From: Bacilli bacterium
GTDB taxonomy: Bacteria; Bacillota_I; Bacilli_A; RFN20; CAG-288
DNA: 64,000 nt
Assembly: GCA_022652945.1 (NCBI GenBank)
Contig: JALCRV010000002.1
Location: 124,001 to 188,000, forward strand
Direction: 5' to 3'
The translations under genes and the position numbers were made by a program. Below the pieces are notes generated by a model. It ran no database searches. It was not told the DNA's origin and saw nothing but the letters and a program-made list of their open reading frames with translations. Positions 54,890 to 64,000 of the stretch are shown one piece after another; within the stretch, counting starts at the first letter, position 1, and the number at the start of each line of letters is the position of its first letter.

Positions 54890-56722
54890 ATGTCAGGAAA
54901 GACTAAGGCTCTAAAAAGTTTACTATGTATCTTATCTTTAATCTCTCTAACCGGATGTGGTCAAAGTGAAGATAACCTTTCTAATTCAACCGCTTTAAGC
55001 AAGGATCAGGAATTTTCTTACTGGTTGGGAACCGGGGAGAATGTTTCCTATTATCCGACTTACGCTGACAATCCCTGTCTCAAGTATCTGACCAACACTA
55101 AAAAATGGGGAACCAATCAGGCTAATATCAAGTTCTCCTTCCGCACTCCGCCCAGCGGAACGCAGACTAGCGATATTGTCACGATGTTCGGAACGGATGA
55201 TCTAAGTGATATTATTGACTTCAGTTTCTATAAAGGCCAAGCCTCGATGGAGGATCTTTATAATAACAACACTTTGCTTGATCTCACCGAATATGTGGAA
55301 AACAAAATGCCCAACTATAAGAAATGGCTGGCTGACCATCCGGATATCGCTAAATACTATATCGATCGTGTCGGGGACACCAAACGATATATGGAGCTAT
55401 ATTCGTTCAATGATAGTGTCGTTCCTTTCTGGGGCTACTGCTATCGGAGAGACTGGCTGGTGGAATACGGCACAAACCCGACAACCGGGAAGGCTTTTAC
55501 CGGTGGCTGGCAAAACGGCAAATGGTCGGACGATGTCGTCTTTCCTTCCAAATTGACTTATCCGAAATACATTTCGGACTGGGAATGGATGCTGGACATT
55601 TTCAAGAAAGCTGTCAGCGCCAAAGCCATCAGCGACGGTTATCCGATGTCCTTATATTATACGGGCGCTAACCCTAACGGTGATCTTGTCAGTTCCTTTG
55701 GAGGTGGGGGCAGCTTTTTCTATAACGATAACGGCACGATTGAGGTAGGCACCACTTCTGATAACATGCGCGTCTACCTTACCTGTATGAATAAATGGTA
55801 TCAGAAAGGTTACATCGATAAGACTTATGCGGAACATACCTCCGATATGTTCTATGCGACCGACTCCAAGAAGATCCATGCGGGCAAAGTCGGGCTGTGG
55901 TACGGCCAAAGTGCGACTTTGGATAATTTCCTGGATATCTCGGAAGGAAAAGAAGATTCCGCGGAAAACGGCTATACCAAAGGAATCTGCGTTTTCGGTG
56001 CGCGCCAGCCAATCAATGATATTTACGGTGGAGAAGAGAATAAATACAAAGATCCTAATTGTTTCTATTCGCCTTCTTTAGAAGGGGCTCCGATCGTTAT
56101 CTCCTCCAAAGCGAAAAACAAAGATTTAGATGCCTTATTCTCCTTCCTCGATTACACGTTCTCAGATGAGGGAAAACTCCTGAATCAGTACGGATTGTCG
56201 AAAGCCCAGTATGAAGAGACTCAAGATTCTTTCTATACCGAACATAAATTAACTGATGGAGCTTATAGTTATGTTGACTCTCTGGGAAATAGTTATCAAG
56301 AAGGCGTTTCGGATAAGAAGCTTGTGAAGTTGAATCCGGTTTTATCATCCGATACCGCTTTATGGTCAGCTTCCAAGATGCTGAGGACCTTTGGAAGAAG
56401 GTTTGTCGATGAAGGAGAAAGAAAGTTCTCATATACCGACATTTATAATAATGCCCTCGATGAATGGCTGGTCTTTAAGAATAGCGGAACCCTCCAGACT
56501 TCTTTCTACGGTCAATTGAAATCCGAGGATGCCTTAAAATTCTCAACCTTTAACAGCGCTGCGAGCGAATTCTTATCCAAGAGTTTCCCGAAATTCATCT
56601 CCGGAGCGGTCGATATCGCTTCGGATGATAACTGGAACTCTTTCTGTACGGCATTAAAGAAAAGAGGCCTCGATAATGTCAAGGCCGCTTTACAGGAGAC
56701 GATGGATTACTTATCAGCTTAA
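54890..56722 (+). CDS. extracellular solute-binding lipoprotein (family 1)
   Basis: A 610-aa lipoprotein. The signal peptide ends in LTGC with the lipidated Cys at residue 23. The rest is a large ABC-type substrate-binding protein of the sugar/oligosaccharide class, like the LipO/YtcQ group (FYKGQASMEDLYNNNTLLDL, FGGGGSFFYNDNG, ISDWEWMLDIFKKA). No permease or ATPase gene is in the window, so it either feeds a distant transporter or acts in sensing with the kinase block downstream. A strong AAGGAGG ribosome site is present. It converges on an AraC gene. Confidence 0.86.
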   Translation: MSGKTKALKSLLCILSLISLTGCGQSEDNLSNSTALSKDQEFSYWLGTGENVSYYPTYADNPCLKYLTNTKKWGTNQANIKFSFRTPPSGTQTSDIVTMFGTDDLSDIIDFSFYKGQASMEDLYNNNTLLDLTEYVENKMPNYKKWLADHPDIAKYYIDRVGDTKRYMELYSFNDSVVPFWGYCYRRDWLVEYGTNPTTGKAFTGGWQNGKWSDDVVFPSKLTYPKYISDWEWMLDIFKKAVSAKAISDGYPMSLYYTGANPNGDLVSSFGGGGSFFYNDNGTIEVGTTSDNMRVYLTCMNKWYQKGYIDKTYAEHTSDMFYATDSKKIHAGKVGLWYGQSATLDNFLDISEGKEDSAENGYTKGICVFGARQPINDIYGGEENKYKDPNCFYSPSLEGAPIVISSKAKNKDLDALFSFLDYTFSDEGKLLNQYGLSKAQYEETQDSFYTEHKLTDGAYSYVDSLGNSYQEGVSDKKLVKLNPVLSSDTALWSASKMLRTFGRRFVDEGERKFSYTDIYNNALDEWLVFKNSGTLQTSFYGQLKSEDALKFSTFNSAASEFLSKSFPKFISGAVDIASDDNWNSFCTALKKRGLDNVKAALQETMDYLSA

Positions 56723-56737
56723 TATGCAGCTGATGCT

Positions 56738-57919
56738 TTATTGATGATTTCCGGACTGACGGCACTTCTTGGGCGTCAGTCCTTTATATTTCTTGAAGGT
56801 ATTCTGAAAGTAAGACTGGGAGGAGAAGCAGAGATATTCAGATATTTCCTCCAAAGGTTTCGAGGTGTACTTTAAAAGTTTCTCCGCTTCCTCGACTTTT
56901 TTCCTGTTCACATATTCCGGAATACTTTGGCCGGTCTCTTTTTTAAAGGTGGCGGACAGGTAGGAGGAAGAAAGGTGCAGGGACTTGGAAATAATCTGGG
57001 TGGTCAATTTCTGTCTGACATGCTCGGCGATAAAGATTCTGGCCCTGGCGACGGTCGGATTATAAGTGCCTTTGTCTTTATAGGAGCGGACTCTGCTTAG
57101 ATAATCCTGGATTGCTAAAGTGATGATTCCTTCGACTTCTTTCCCCTGGCTTGCTTGCTCGATTTTCTCGACGTAAATATCGTAGAGGAAAAAAGAAGCA
57201 TCAACCCCCATACCGCCCTCGATAGCTTTTCGGGAAATCAAAGTCAAAGTTGCTAAAGCCCGATCTTTCAAATGCCTCAATTTATCGACATTATAAAAGG
57301 AAGAACGCTCCTTGAAGATTTTTTCTTTGTTACTGCTGAAATCATTTAAGGTCCCTTCTTTGATCCCGTAGAGAAGTTTTTGCTCGAAATTATATGAGTC
57401 TTCCCCTCCGTAAGCCTCACCTTCTTTTTCTAAGGTTTCAGCCTCTTGATTCACGGTCTCTTTGCCTTGGAGATGTTCTTGATAGAAGGGAAGGAAATCC
57501 TCTTCTTTTATTTCCTGATGGTTGACGGTCGCTTCTAAGAGCATCTGAAGCTGGTATAGCTCTAAGAATGTTATTTGTTTTAATGATGAAAGATAGGAAG
57601 GAAACCAATCCTGACGCTCTTTTTGATTAAAGGAAGCTAAAACCGAACTGGCTTCTTGGCCATAGACGATAAACGGGCCGCTGATGATGACGAAAGGGGA
57701 ATCTTTGACGTCTAGCTCCGTCCAAAGCAACAACTCTTTATACGAATAGAAAGTCAGCCCCTTAAAAGAAATGATGGTCTTTGACGGAAGGGAAGATATA
57801 AATGATATATTTCTTTTCTCTTCTTCCTCCTCATCCTCTTTCAAGCCTTTAACAGCTAAAAAATGACTGTAAGGCCGAGCTACTTGGTTAAGGAGAAAAG
57901 ACAAAAACTGTTTATCCAT
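56738..57919 (-). CDS. AraC-family regulator
   Basis: A 393-aa regulator with the AraC DNA-binding domain in the last ~100 residues (IISKSLHLSSSYLSATFKKE, ISEYLCFSSQSYFQNTFKKYKGLTP). The N-terminal ~290 residues lack a domain that I recognise but follow the same layout as the glycan-operon AraC protein, including a central E-K-L-rich helical section (FEQKLLYGIKEG compared with LEKQLISLVKDG). Its target is probably the convergent solute-binding gene or the sensory block; neither is proven. No ribosome site is present. Confidence 0.88.
   Translation of the reverse strand: MDKQFLSFLLNQVARPYSHFLAVKGLKEDEEEEEKRNISFISSLPSKTIISFKGLTFYSYKELLLWTELDVKDSPFVIISGPFIVYGQEASSVLASFNQKERQDWFPSYLSSLKQITFLELYQLQMLLEATVNHQEIKEEDFLPFYQEHLQGKETVNQEAETLEKEGEAYGGEDSYNFEQKLLYGIKEGTLNDFSSNKEKIFKERSSFYNVDKLRHLKDRALATLTLISRKAIEGGMGVDASFFLYDIYVEKIEQASQGKEVEGIITLAIQDYLSRVRSYKDKGTYNPTVARARIFIAEHVRQKLTTQIISKSLHLSSSYLSATFKKETGQSIPEYVNRKKVEEAEKLLKYTSKPLEEISEYLCFSSQSYFQNTFKKYKGLTPKKCRQSGNHQ
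56753..56787 (+). terminator. terminator inside the 3' coding end of the convergent AraC gene
   Basis: GGACTGACG (56753-56761) pairs with CGTCAGTCC (56774-56782), then TTTATATTT. It would end the solute-binding transcript while encoding the last residues of the AraC protein on the other strand. Confidence 0.6.
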
Positions 57920-57932
57920 AATTATTGAATCA

Positions 57933-57960
57933 ATTATAACTTATCGTCCATCTTTTTCAA
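57933..57960 (-). promoter_or_regulatory. promoter of the second AraC gene
   Basis: Minus strand TTGAAA (57960-57955), 16 nt, TATAAT (57938-57933). The ATG follows 13 nt later, leaving a leader of only about 6 nt. Confidence 0.65.
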
Positions 57961-58233
57961 AAAGACAAAGGCTCATTATTATAAAAAGCCGATTTTATGG
58001 CCACTATTCATCTCACTTAAATGCCGGTTGTTTATGCCGTAACGCGAAGCCATTCAAGTTTATCAATTTTTCTATTAGCGGAGGGGAACAACTTTTGATC
58101 AAGAAATGGCAAAGTCTGGCCAAGTTCATTATTGTGCTATAAGCACATGCCCAAATGGGTCTGTCTTTACAATCCAGGCCGGAAAAAGTACACTATGGTA
58201 AAGATTTTATTTATTATTTTGAATAATTTAAAG
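57961..58233 (+). promoter_or_regulatory. upstream region of the sensory operon, with palindrome
   Basis: TGTGCTATAAGCACA (58133-58147) is a 6-3-6 inverted repeat and a possible operator. A 15-codon frame, TTG at 58095 after GGAGGGG, ends inside it; it might be a leader peptide but is too short to support. No clear promoter. Confidence 0.35.
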
Positions 58234-59340
58234 ATGGCAAGTAAACACCCAATTAAACACAGTTTTAATCTTTTGTTGATACTTGTCTTTTTAACTGGCT
58301 GCAATAGGAATTCTTACTTTGAGACTATCGATTATTCCAAACTTGTCGTCCTCGCTCAAAAGGAAGGCAAAATAAATTCTGCTGGGATGCCAGATACCTG
58401 GGCAAACTGGGGTGCCACTTGGAATGAACTAAGTCTTTTTTATAACTTAAACCATGCGGATGTGGATATGCGTTCCGGACAGGTCCTGGAAGGATTTGCC
58501 GAAGGGAACTATGACATCGGCGATGTCGGGCTTTCTTATGCGATTGAAGCTCGAAACCAAGGCTTGCTGGCCGGTTATAAGACCTCTTACTGGGACGAGA
58601 TCCCTTCCTGGGCAAAAGATGACAGCGGTGATTATCTGGTTTCTTTCACCGGGACGATGTCTCTTTTAATCAATAATTCCGTCCTGACGACTGAAGAGGC
58701 TCCCAAGAGCTTCGCCGACATTAAAAATGGCTCTTATAAAGTTGCAATCTCCAACGTCTTAACTGGTTATACGGGGCAATTTGCTGTCTATGCAGCCACG
58801 ATTGCTTTAGGAGGCAGCGCGGATAATTTAGACCCCGGCATTCAGTTCTTTAAAGATTTGGCCAAGGGCGGACGGCTGGTCGGAAAGACATCTGGATATG
58901 ACGATTTTATCGCTTCCGGGGCCGGTGTGATCTTCAAGTGGGATTTCGAAGCCTTGAATTTCCGCGATCAAGGGGCCGCTTTAACAACACCTGTCTCCTT
59001 ATCAGCCTGCATTCCTTCCGATGGCTCGGTCACCTCGGGTTACTGCACGATCATCAATAAACTAGCTAAAGATCCATATTCAGCAATGTTGACTAGGGAA
59101 TATGCTTTATCGGATGCTGGGCAACTGAATTTTGCGAAAGGCTATGCTACTCCTATCCGTTCGGTCAGACTTCCTTCGGACTTAGAAAATAAACGCATTC
59201 CCCATAGTCAATACAATCAAACACAGATTGATAACGGTGGAAAGTTCACCGTCGAACTCTCGACAAAGATCTCTTCTCTATGGAGCAAAGAGGTCTCTCC
59301 TTATTTGGCTTTGGAAGAAGAGGCTACTGAGATTATCTGA
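58234..59340 (+). CDS. solute-binding lipoprotein (PotD/FbpA type)
   Basis: A 368-aa lipoprotein. From the ATG at 58234 the signal peptide ends in LTGC with Cys at residue 23, identical in layout to the 54.9 kb protein; longer frames to 58132 would spoil it. The mature part is a class II periplasmic-binding fold of the iron/polyamine/thiamine group (EGNYDIGDVGLSYAIEARNQG, GTMSLLINNSVL, KGYATPIRSVRLP). Ligand unknown. No transport genes adjoin; instead a hybrid kinase starts 8 nt downstream, so ligand-dependent signalling through that kinase is likely, as in LuxP-LuxQ or XylFII-LytS. Confidence 0.82.
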   Translation: MASKHPIKHSFNLLLILVFLTGCNRNSYFETIDYSKLVVLAQKEGKINSAGMPDTWANWGATWNELSLFYNLNHADVDMRSGQVLEGFAEGNYDIGDVGLSYAIEARNQGLLAGYKTSYWDEIPSWAKDDSGDYLVSFTGTMSLLINNSVLTTEEAPKSFADIKNGSYKVAISNVLTGYTGQFAVYAATIALGGSADNLDPGIQFFKDLAKGGRLVGKTSGYDDFIASGAGVIFKWDFEALNFRDQGAALTTPVSLSACIPSDGSVTSGYCTIINKLAKDPYSAMLTREYALSDAGQLNFAKGYATPIRSVRLPSDLENKRIPHSQYNQTQIDNGGKFTVELSTKISSLWSKEVSPYLALEEEATEII

Positions 59341-59348
59341 AAGGGGCA

Positions 59349-61895
59349 ATGATGGATAGAAAAAAGAGACTGGCTTCCATAATCTACTCTACCGTCTTGA
59401 CTGCCTTTTTATTCGTGGCTACTGTTTTCAGTTCCTCTAAAGTAGTTTCTTCACCACGGATTAAAGAAGAAAATAGCACGACCACGACTTTGATTGGGCT
59501 TACTAACCCGGAGGAAGCCCCATTTTTCACGAATGATGAAGGCTATAAAGTCGGCTTAATCCCCGAATTAACCTCCTTGATCAACAGCAACCTTTCTCAA
59601 GCGGGAGCTAACATCCAAATTAAAATGATGGATGGGGTTTCCTCTTATGATGACTATAAATCTCACTTGGAGAAGGGAGATTTCGATTTGCTTCTCGATG
59701 CTACTGACTTAACTCCTCAGACATATATATCCGGATTTGATCTGACCAACACTTATCTGAAGGCCAGCTATTCAAAACTCTCTTTGAAGAAAACTTCAGT
59801 CTCGGTCACAAATGTCGCCGCCTTGTCCTCCTTGGCTTTAGGCGGACAATATGCCCATTCCTTCTATTACTCTGAACAGATCGACGAATTTTCTACCATA
59901 GATCAATGTTTGACCGCGGTGAAAAATCAGCAATGTTCGGCAGCCGTCATCAATTCTTTCTCCGCTCAGAAAATCATCAACTCTGATGTCCGCAACACTT
60001 ATGTCTCGGTTAAACTATCAGAAAACCCCTTAGAGATTAAAATAGGAGTCAAACAACAAGCCAGCAAAGAATATCTGACAAAACTGAATTCGGCGATCAA
60101 TTTAATCAGCGAGGATACGTATAATGCCTTAGTCTCGCGTTACTCCCATTTTATCGTTCCGTCTTTATCCTTCGCTGATCAGATTTATCTTAACCCGATG
60201 GCTTTCATTTTGACTTTACTCGGTGTCTTCTTGGTCTTGATTGCTTTTGGCATCATCACCATTAATTTCCGAAACCGCAAAACCATCGACCGAACCAAAA
60301 AGGAATTCGAGCGTTTTATCGCTTATGTCTGCCAAACCAATGAAGTCGTCTACGAAATCAACATGGCTAATAATACTAAAAGCCAGTATCGCTTAGTTAA
60401 GGGCAAAGTAACCAACATCTCTTCCGCTTATTCTAAACAGACTGATATTTTGGAGATGATAGCCCCTGAGGACCGTAAGGGCGTGGAAGAATGTTTCGAT
60501 GATACCGCCCTCAAAAATCTGATTCAGACTTCCGGGCAGACTTCTTTTGAAGCGAGGATTTACAATGAAAAGAACCAGATTATTTGGACTTACTGTATCC
60601 TTCAAGGCATCGCTCCGACCAAGAATAAGCCAGCTAGCTTTATGCTCTTCCTTCACACGATCGATGAGCAGAAAAGAAAGGAAGCCCAGGCGAAGCTCCT
60701 GTTAGAGAACGCTTTAAGCCAAGCCGAGGATGCTAACCGCTCGAAAAGCGATTTCCTGGCTCGTATGAGCCATGAAATCCGCACCCCTTTAAATGCCGTC
60801 ATCGGGCTTTCCTCAATCGCTAAGCATTACGAGAATGATCAGGCCAAAGTCGATGAATGTCTCGATAAGATTGAATCATCTTCCAAAGTACTTCTCGGTC
60901 TCATCAACGATATTCTGGATATGTCGGCGATTGAAAATAATAAATTGAAAATTTCCTACGAGGAATTCAGCCTAAGGAAGATCATCAACGATTTATATAA
61001 TATCTACCAGCCCCAATGCCAGGAGAAGGGCATTCAGTTAATTATCGATGGCACCATTCCCGATGAGACGCTTATCGGGGATTCCCTCAGGGTCAGCCAG
61101 ATTCTGTTGAATCTGCTATCCAATTCCTACAAGTTCACCCCGAAAGGCGGGCGGATTGGTATTTTGCTTAAACGAACTTCCAAGGATCAAAACCGGGTAT
61201 ATTACCGCCTCGAGATCAGCGATAACGGAGTCGGCATGTCCGAGGAGATGCAAGCGCGCTTATTCCGTCCTTTCGAGCAGGAAAACAGCGATACCGCTCA
61301 AAAATACGGCGGAAGCGGTTTAGGCCTTTCGATTGTGAAAAGCCTCGTCACGATGATGGATGGCACCATCGCTGTCAGCTCGAAGCTCAATGAAGGCTCT
61401 TCCTTCTCTATCAACCTTCCGTTTGGCTATCCTAAGGACAGCAAGGAAAATCTTTCCGAGGTAGATTTAAAGAATAAGGCTGCGCTCAAGCATTATGATT
61501 TCCACGGGGCGAAAATCCTGCTGGCGGAAGATAACCAGATCAATATGGAAATCGCCGTGGAGCTTTTGAAGATGGTTAATCTTTCTCCTGACTGTGCTGA
61601 GGACGGAGAGAAGGTCGTAGAGCTTTATCTAGAAGCGAAAGACAATTATTATAAGGCCATCCTTCTCGATGTCCAGATGCCGATTATGAATGGCTACCAA
61701 GCCTGCCGGACAATCCGTAAGGCGGATAAGCCGGATGCTAAGAACATCCCGATTTTCGCCATGACCGCTAACGCTTTCTCCGAAGATGTTACGAAAGCTT
61801 TGGCCGCCGGTATGGACGGGCATATTCCAAAGCCCATCGATTCTGCTCTGCTATATAAGGAACTGGACGAAGCGATCAATAGGAAAAAGGCTTAA
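59349..61895 (+). CDS. hybrid sensor histidine kinase with extracellular solute-binding domain
   Basis: An 848-aa membrane kinase. Order: membrane helix (~10-30), an extracellular SBP_bac_3-like domain (~45-275), a second helix (~285-307), a PAS-like domain (~325-440), HisKA with the phospho-His in RMSHEIRTPLNAVIG (near 473), HATPase (NLLSNSYKF, ISDNGVGM, GGSGLGLSIV), and a receiver with the acceptor Asp in LLDVQMPIMNGY (near 773). The kinase residues are complete. The layout recalls BvgS, without an Hpt domain. No response regulator with an output domain is in the window. It is co-transcribed with the binding lipoprotein. Confidence 0.92.
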   Translation: MMDRKKRLASIIYSTVLTAFLFVATVFSSSKVVSSPRIKEENSTTTTLIGLTNPEEAPFFTNDEGYKVGLIPELTSLINSNLSQAGANIQIKMMDGVSSYDDYKSHLEKGDFDLLLDATDLTPQTYISGFDLTNTYLKASYSKLSLKKTSVSVTNVAALSSLALGGQYAHSFYYSEQIDEFSTIDQCLTAVKNQQCSAAVINSFSAQKIINSDVRNTYVSVKLSENPLEIKIGVKQQASKEYLTKLNSAINLISEDTYNALVSRYSHFIVPSLSFADQIYLNPMAFILTLLGVFLVLIAFGIITINFRNRKTIDRTKKEFERFIAYVCQTNEVVYEINMANNTKSQYRLVKGKVTNISSAYSKQTDILEMIAPEDRKGVEECFDDTALKNLIQTSGQTSFEARIYNEKNQIIWTYCILQGIAPTKNKPASFMLFLHTIDEQKRKEAQAKLLLENALSQAEDANRSKSDFLARMSHEIRTPLNAVIGLSSIAKHYENDQAKVDECLDKIESSSKVLLGLINDILDMSAIENNKLKISYEEFSLRKIINDLYNIYQPQCQEKGIQLIIDGTIPDETLIGDSLRVSQILLNLLSNSYKFTPKGGRIGILLKRTSKDQNRVYYRLEISDNGVGMSEEMQARLFRPFEQENSDTAQKYGGSGLGLSIVKSLVTMMDGTIAVSSKLNEGSSFSINLPFGYPKDSKENLSEVDLKNKAALKHYDFHGAKILLAEDNQINMEIAVELLKMVNLSPDCAEDGEKVVELYLEAKDNYYKAILLDVQMPIMNGYQACRTIRKADKPDAKNIPIFAMTANAFSEDVTKALAAGMDGHIPKPIDSALLYKELDEAINRKKA

Positions 61896-62106
61896 ATAGT
61901 TTTTTGATTTCTATAAAGGTCTTCTTAAAGTTAATCTAATCAATAAAAGGTTGTCTGAATAATTGCTTTTTGGTCCTTTCTGAAAAAAATAAAAGCTGAT
62001 TAAGGTAAAGCGATTTAATAGTAAATCCGAAGGGTTTTGCCTTCGCTTTTTTAACTTTGATCGGTCGCTTGTCTTATAATAGAAAAGGTTAATTAATTCT
62101 CTGAAT

Positions 62107-63309
62107 ATGGAAATAGATTTACTCGGCCTCCTATCTAGATGTTCCCAGGCTCTGGATGTTTTTTATAATGATGAAGCGGGGGAAGAGGTAAATAACCGTA
62201 GTCAGCGTTTGGCCTTGATCAGCGTGAAGATGGCAAAAAACGAAGGCTGGAGCCAAGACAGGCTTTTCGATTTAGCCTCCCTTTCCTTGCTTTCCGCTTC
62301 CGCTTGGACTCAGATTTTAGGTGAGAATTCAACTTTCTCCAAGAGCGATCGTTTAGCGGATTTAAAGGAAAACCATTGCTTTCTAGCCGAAGAAAATGTG
62401 AAGCAGTACCCCTTTATGACTAATTATTGGCGGGGTGCTTTGCTTTATATGGACGAAAAAGTCAACGGTAAAGGTGTCTATCATCTAAAAGGCTTCCAGA
62501 CCCCCTTATTCGCTCGGTTTATCCATACCGCTTCGGAAGCGGATAAGTACTTTATCTCGAAAGGGAAGAATATCTTAGCTTACGATGGAATGCTTAAAGT
62601 CCTCCATGCGGAAGCGGGAAACGAAGTGGATGAGGATGATACGGATATTTTATATTCCGCCTTCTCCGCCTTATCCTTCAATAAACTTTATAAAGGAGAT
62701 CTGACCGAACAAATCAGAAAAGAAGTCGGTATCTATAAGCTTGATCTTTCTTATGAGACCATTAAAAAGATCGTTCTCCTTTACGCTAAAATCATCGACT
62801 ATAAATCTTCCTTCACCAGACTGCACTCTACCTGGACGGCCGCCAAGGCTTTCGCCCTTGCCAATCTTTTAGGATATAAACCGGAAGAGAGCTATAACCT
62901 CTGCTATGCCGGGGCCTTACATGATTTCGGATTGATGTATGTGCCCAATACCATCCTTGAGAAACCTTCTAAGCTTTCCGATGAGGAATATCAACAGATG
63001 ACATCTCACGTAACCTATATCGATTCCTTATTGGATGGAATCCAAGGTTTGGAGACTGTCAGGAGCCTATGTGCTTCTCACCATGAAAGAATCGATGGCT
63101 CCGGGTATCCTTATCATTTAAGCGGGGAAAAATTAAGCCGCGATCAAAGACTTCTCGCGGCTTTAGATGTCTACCAGGCTTTAAGAGAAGAAAGACCTTA
63201 TCGTAAAGCGATGGGCCATGAGATGGCTGTCGCTTTGATGAAAGAGATGGCTAACGACAGGAAATTAGATGAAGAACTGGTAGAGAAAATAGGGGAAAAA
63301 ATGAAATGA
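62107..63309 (+). CDS. HD-GYP domain protein, predicted c-di-GMP phosphodiesterase
   Basis: A 400-aa soluble protein. The C-terminal HD-GYP domain has ALHDFG (metal-binding His-Asp, near residue 274) and ASHHERIDGSGYP (near 325), both complete, so cyclic-di-GMP hydrolysis is expected. The N-terminal ~220 residues are helical with no receiver or PAS domain that I can recognise. A TATAAT at ~62075 suggests its own promoter. No GGDEF or EAL gene is present in the window. It follows the hybrid kinase by 211 bp and may belong to the same signalling unit. Confidence 0.88.
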   Translation: MEIDLLGLLSRCSQALDVFYNDEAGEEVNNRSQRLALISVKMAKNEGWSQDRLFDLASLSLLSASAWTQILGENSTFSKSDRLADLKENHCFLAEENVKQYPFMTNYWRGALLYMDEKVNGKGVYHLKGFQTPLFARFIHTASEADKYFISKGKNILAYDGMLKVLHAEAGNEVDEDDTDILYSAFSALSFNKLYKGDLTEQIRKEVGIYKLDLSYETIKKIVLLYAKIIDYKSSFTRLHSTWTAAKAFALANLLGYKPEESYNLCYAGALHDFGLMYVPNTILEKPSKLSDEEYQQMTSHVTYIDSLLDGIQGLETVRSLCASHHERIDGSGYPYHLSGEKLSRDQRLLAALDVYQALREERPYRKAMGHEMAVALMKEMANDRKLDEELVEKIGEKMK

Positions 63310-63557
63310 TTTTATCTTTGGCGGGTCATTAATAATCTGTTTGAGCTTTCCTTTGACTTTTTACAGGAATTTTCATTTTAATTTCGAAAATAAGTTAATA
63401 ATACTTATCAGTTGAAAAGCGCATCAATCCTTGAGCCTTTGCCAGCTTAGTTTGGCCTTAAAATAAAAATTATACGAAGACGATAACAATATATTTATAT
63501 TAATTTACTTATATGTAGATTTGGTATAAACTTTTAAGGACGATTTATTGTGGGAAA

Positions 63558-64000
63558 ATGGGAACTTATAATTTCAAACGACTGAATCTAATACTTACAA
63601 CCTTGGGAATTGTCTCCACAATGTCCATCGGGTTTTCAACTTGGCTGATTACTGGGAATGATGTAGTAACTGCGACGACGATGAACATTTTTACTGAACC
63701 TGTTGTGGCAACTGTTTATAGGCTGTTTAGTTATGATTCAACCAATTCAGTAAATCTCATTTATATTTCCGAATCTTTTTGGAAAGATAGCAGCCCGAGT
63801 TTTAAAGGGAGCCTTACTAGCGCTTTTACCGCTGTTGATGTTGTTACATCTGGGAAGGTCTTTAACTACAAAATAACCTTCACTCCAAAAACAGGTTATA
63901 CACCTTCTATTTCTTTGACTGATGGATCTTTGATACCTGTTCCTACTTATCAAATCACCGCTCCTATTAATTCGAATACATCATCGACTTCTGCAAGCAC
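63558..64000 (+). CDS. exported protein, N-terminal part only
   Basis: From ATG at 63558 the frame stays open to the window end (147 codons). The N-terminus is a basic stretch plus one hydrophobic helix (LILTTLGIVSTMSIGFSTWLI), a signal peptide or anchor whose FSTW end recalls SipW-type exported proteins. The rest is rich in Ser, Thr and beta-strand pattern, as in surface proteins. The ribosome site is weak (AAGGACG, 14 nt upstream). Family not identifiable from this part. Confidence 0.65.
   Translation, partial: MGTYNFKRLNLILTTLGIVSTMSIGFSTWLITGNDVVTATTMNIFTEPVVATVYRLFSYDSTNSVNLIYISESFWKDSSPSFKGSLTSAFTAVDVVTSGKVFNYKITFTPKTGYTPSISLTDGSLIPVPTYQITAPINSNTSSTSAS

Noticed and set aside
58095-58142. 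15-codon leader peptide before the sensory operon
   Set aside because: A good GGAGGGG site, but it is too short and uses a TTG start; kept only as a note.

Overview
The window is a 64 kb piece of a low-to-mid GC Bacillota chromosome. It uses the standard code (TGA is a stop), has Gram-positive style Shine-Dalgarno sites, and carries T-box leaders, RNase HIII, MutS2, AddAB and the alaS-ruvX-DUF1292 and ileS-lspA-rluD orders also known from Bacillus. The small core operons, the many membrane-bound XRE proteins, an InlB-type repeat lipoprotein and a plant-glycan locus suggest an uncultured gut or rumen member of class Bacilli (Erysipelotrichales/RF39-like). That placement is inference. No rRNA, tRNA or CRISPR array was recognised.

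Layout. 0-17 kb is housekeeping: a sirtuin, T-box-alaS-ruvX-DUF1292, exoA, T-box-ileS-lspA-rluD, rnhC, and mutS2-uvrC-GNAT. 17-24 kb holds a membrane-bound XRE protein, a repeat lipoprotein, small membrane proteins, a TetR-controlled three-gene operon with a clear promoter/operator, and a frameshifted small HTH gene. 24-33.7 kb is an intracellular oligosaccharide operon (GH2, GPH transporter, GH43, GH39, GH1) divergent from an AraC regulator. 33.8-39 kb has an XRE-membrane protein, a class II Fic protein and an AAA/DUF4143 ATPase, each of the last two with palindromes over its promoter. 39-47 kb is addB-addA plus a DUF1871-like protein and a methyltransferase. 47.4-50.2 kb is a divergent Sau3AI-like (GATC) restriction-modification pair. 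50-54.5 kb has small unknown genes, a tandem-XRE tail-anchored protein, an RDD protein and a SHOCT membrane protein. 54.9-63.3 kb is a sensory block: two solute-binding lipoproteins without permeases, an AraC regulator, a hybrid histidine kinase with an extracellular solute-binding domain, and an HD-GYP phosphodiesterase. The window ends inside an exported protein gene.

How it works together. The T-boxes tie alaS and ileS to uncharged tRNA. The glycan locus imports short glycans through the GPH symporter and cleaves them in the cytoplasm under AraC control. The sensory block looks like ligand capture outside the membrane feeding a hybrid phosphorelay and, separately, c-di-GMP breakdown.

The most unusual signals are these: the same palindrome TATCAN5TGATA placed exactly 11 nt upstream of a -10 box at two distant loci; several accessory genes whose -10 boxes lie 6-8 nt from the start codon, predicting leaderless mRNAs; a GATC site beside the methyltransferase -35 element; and a DUF1292 protein with a 12-cysteine tail.
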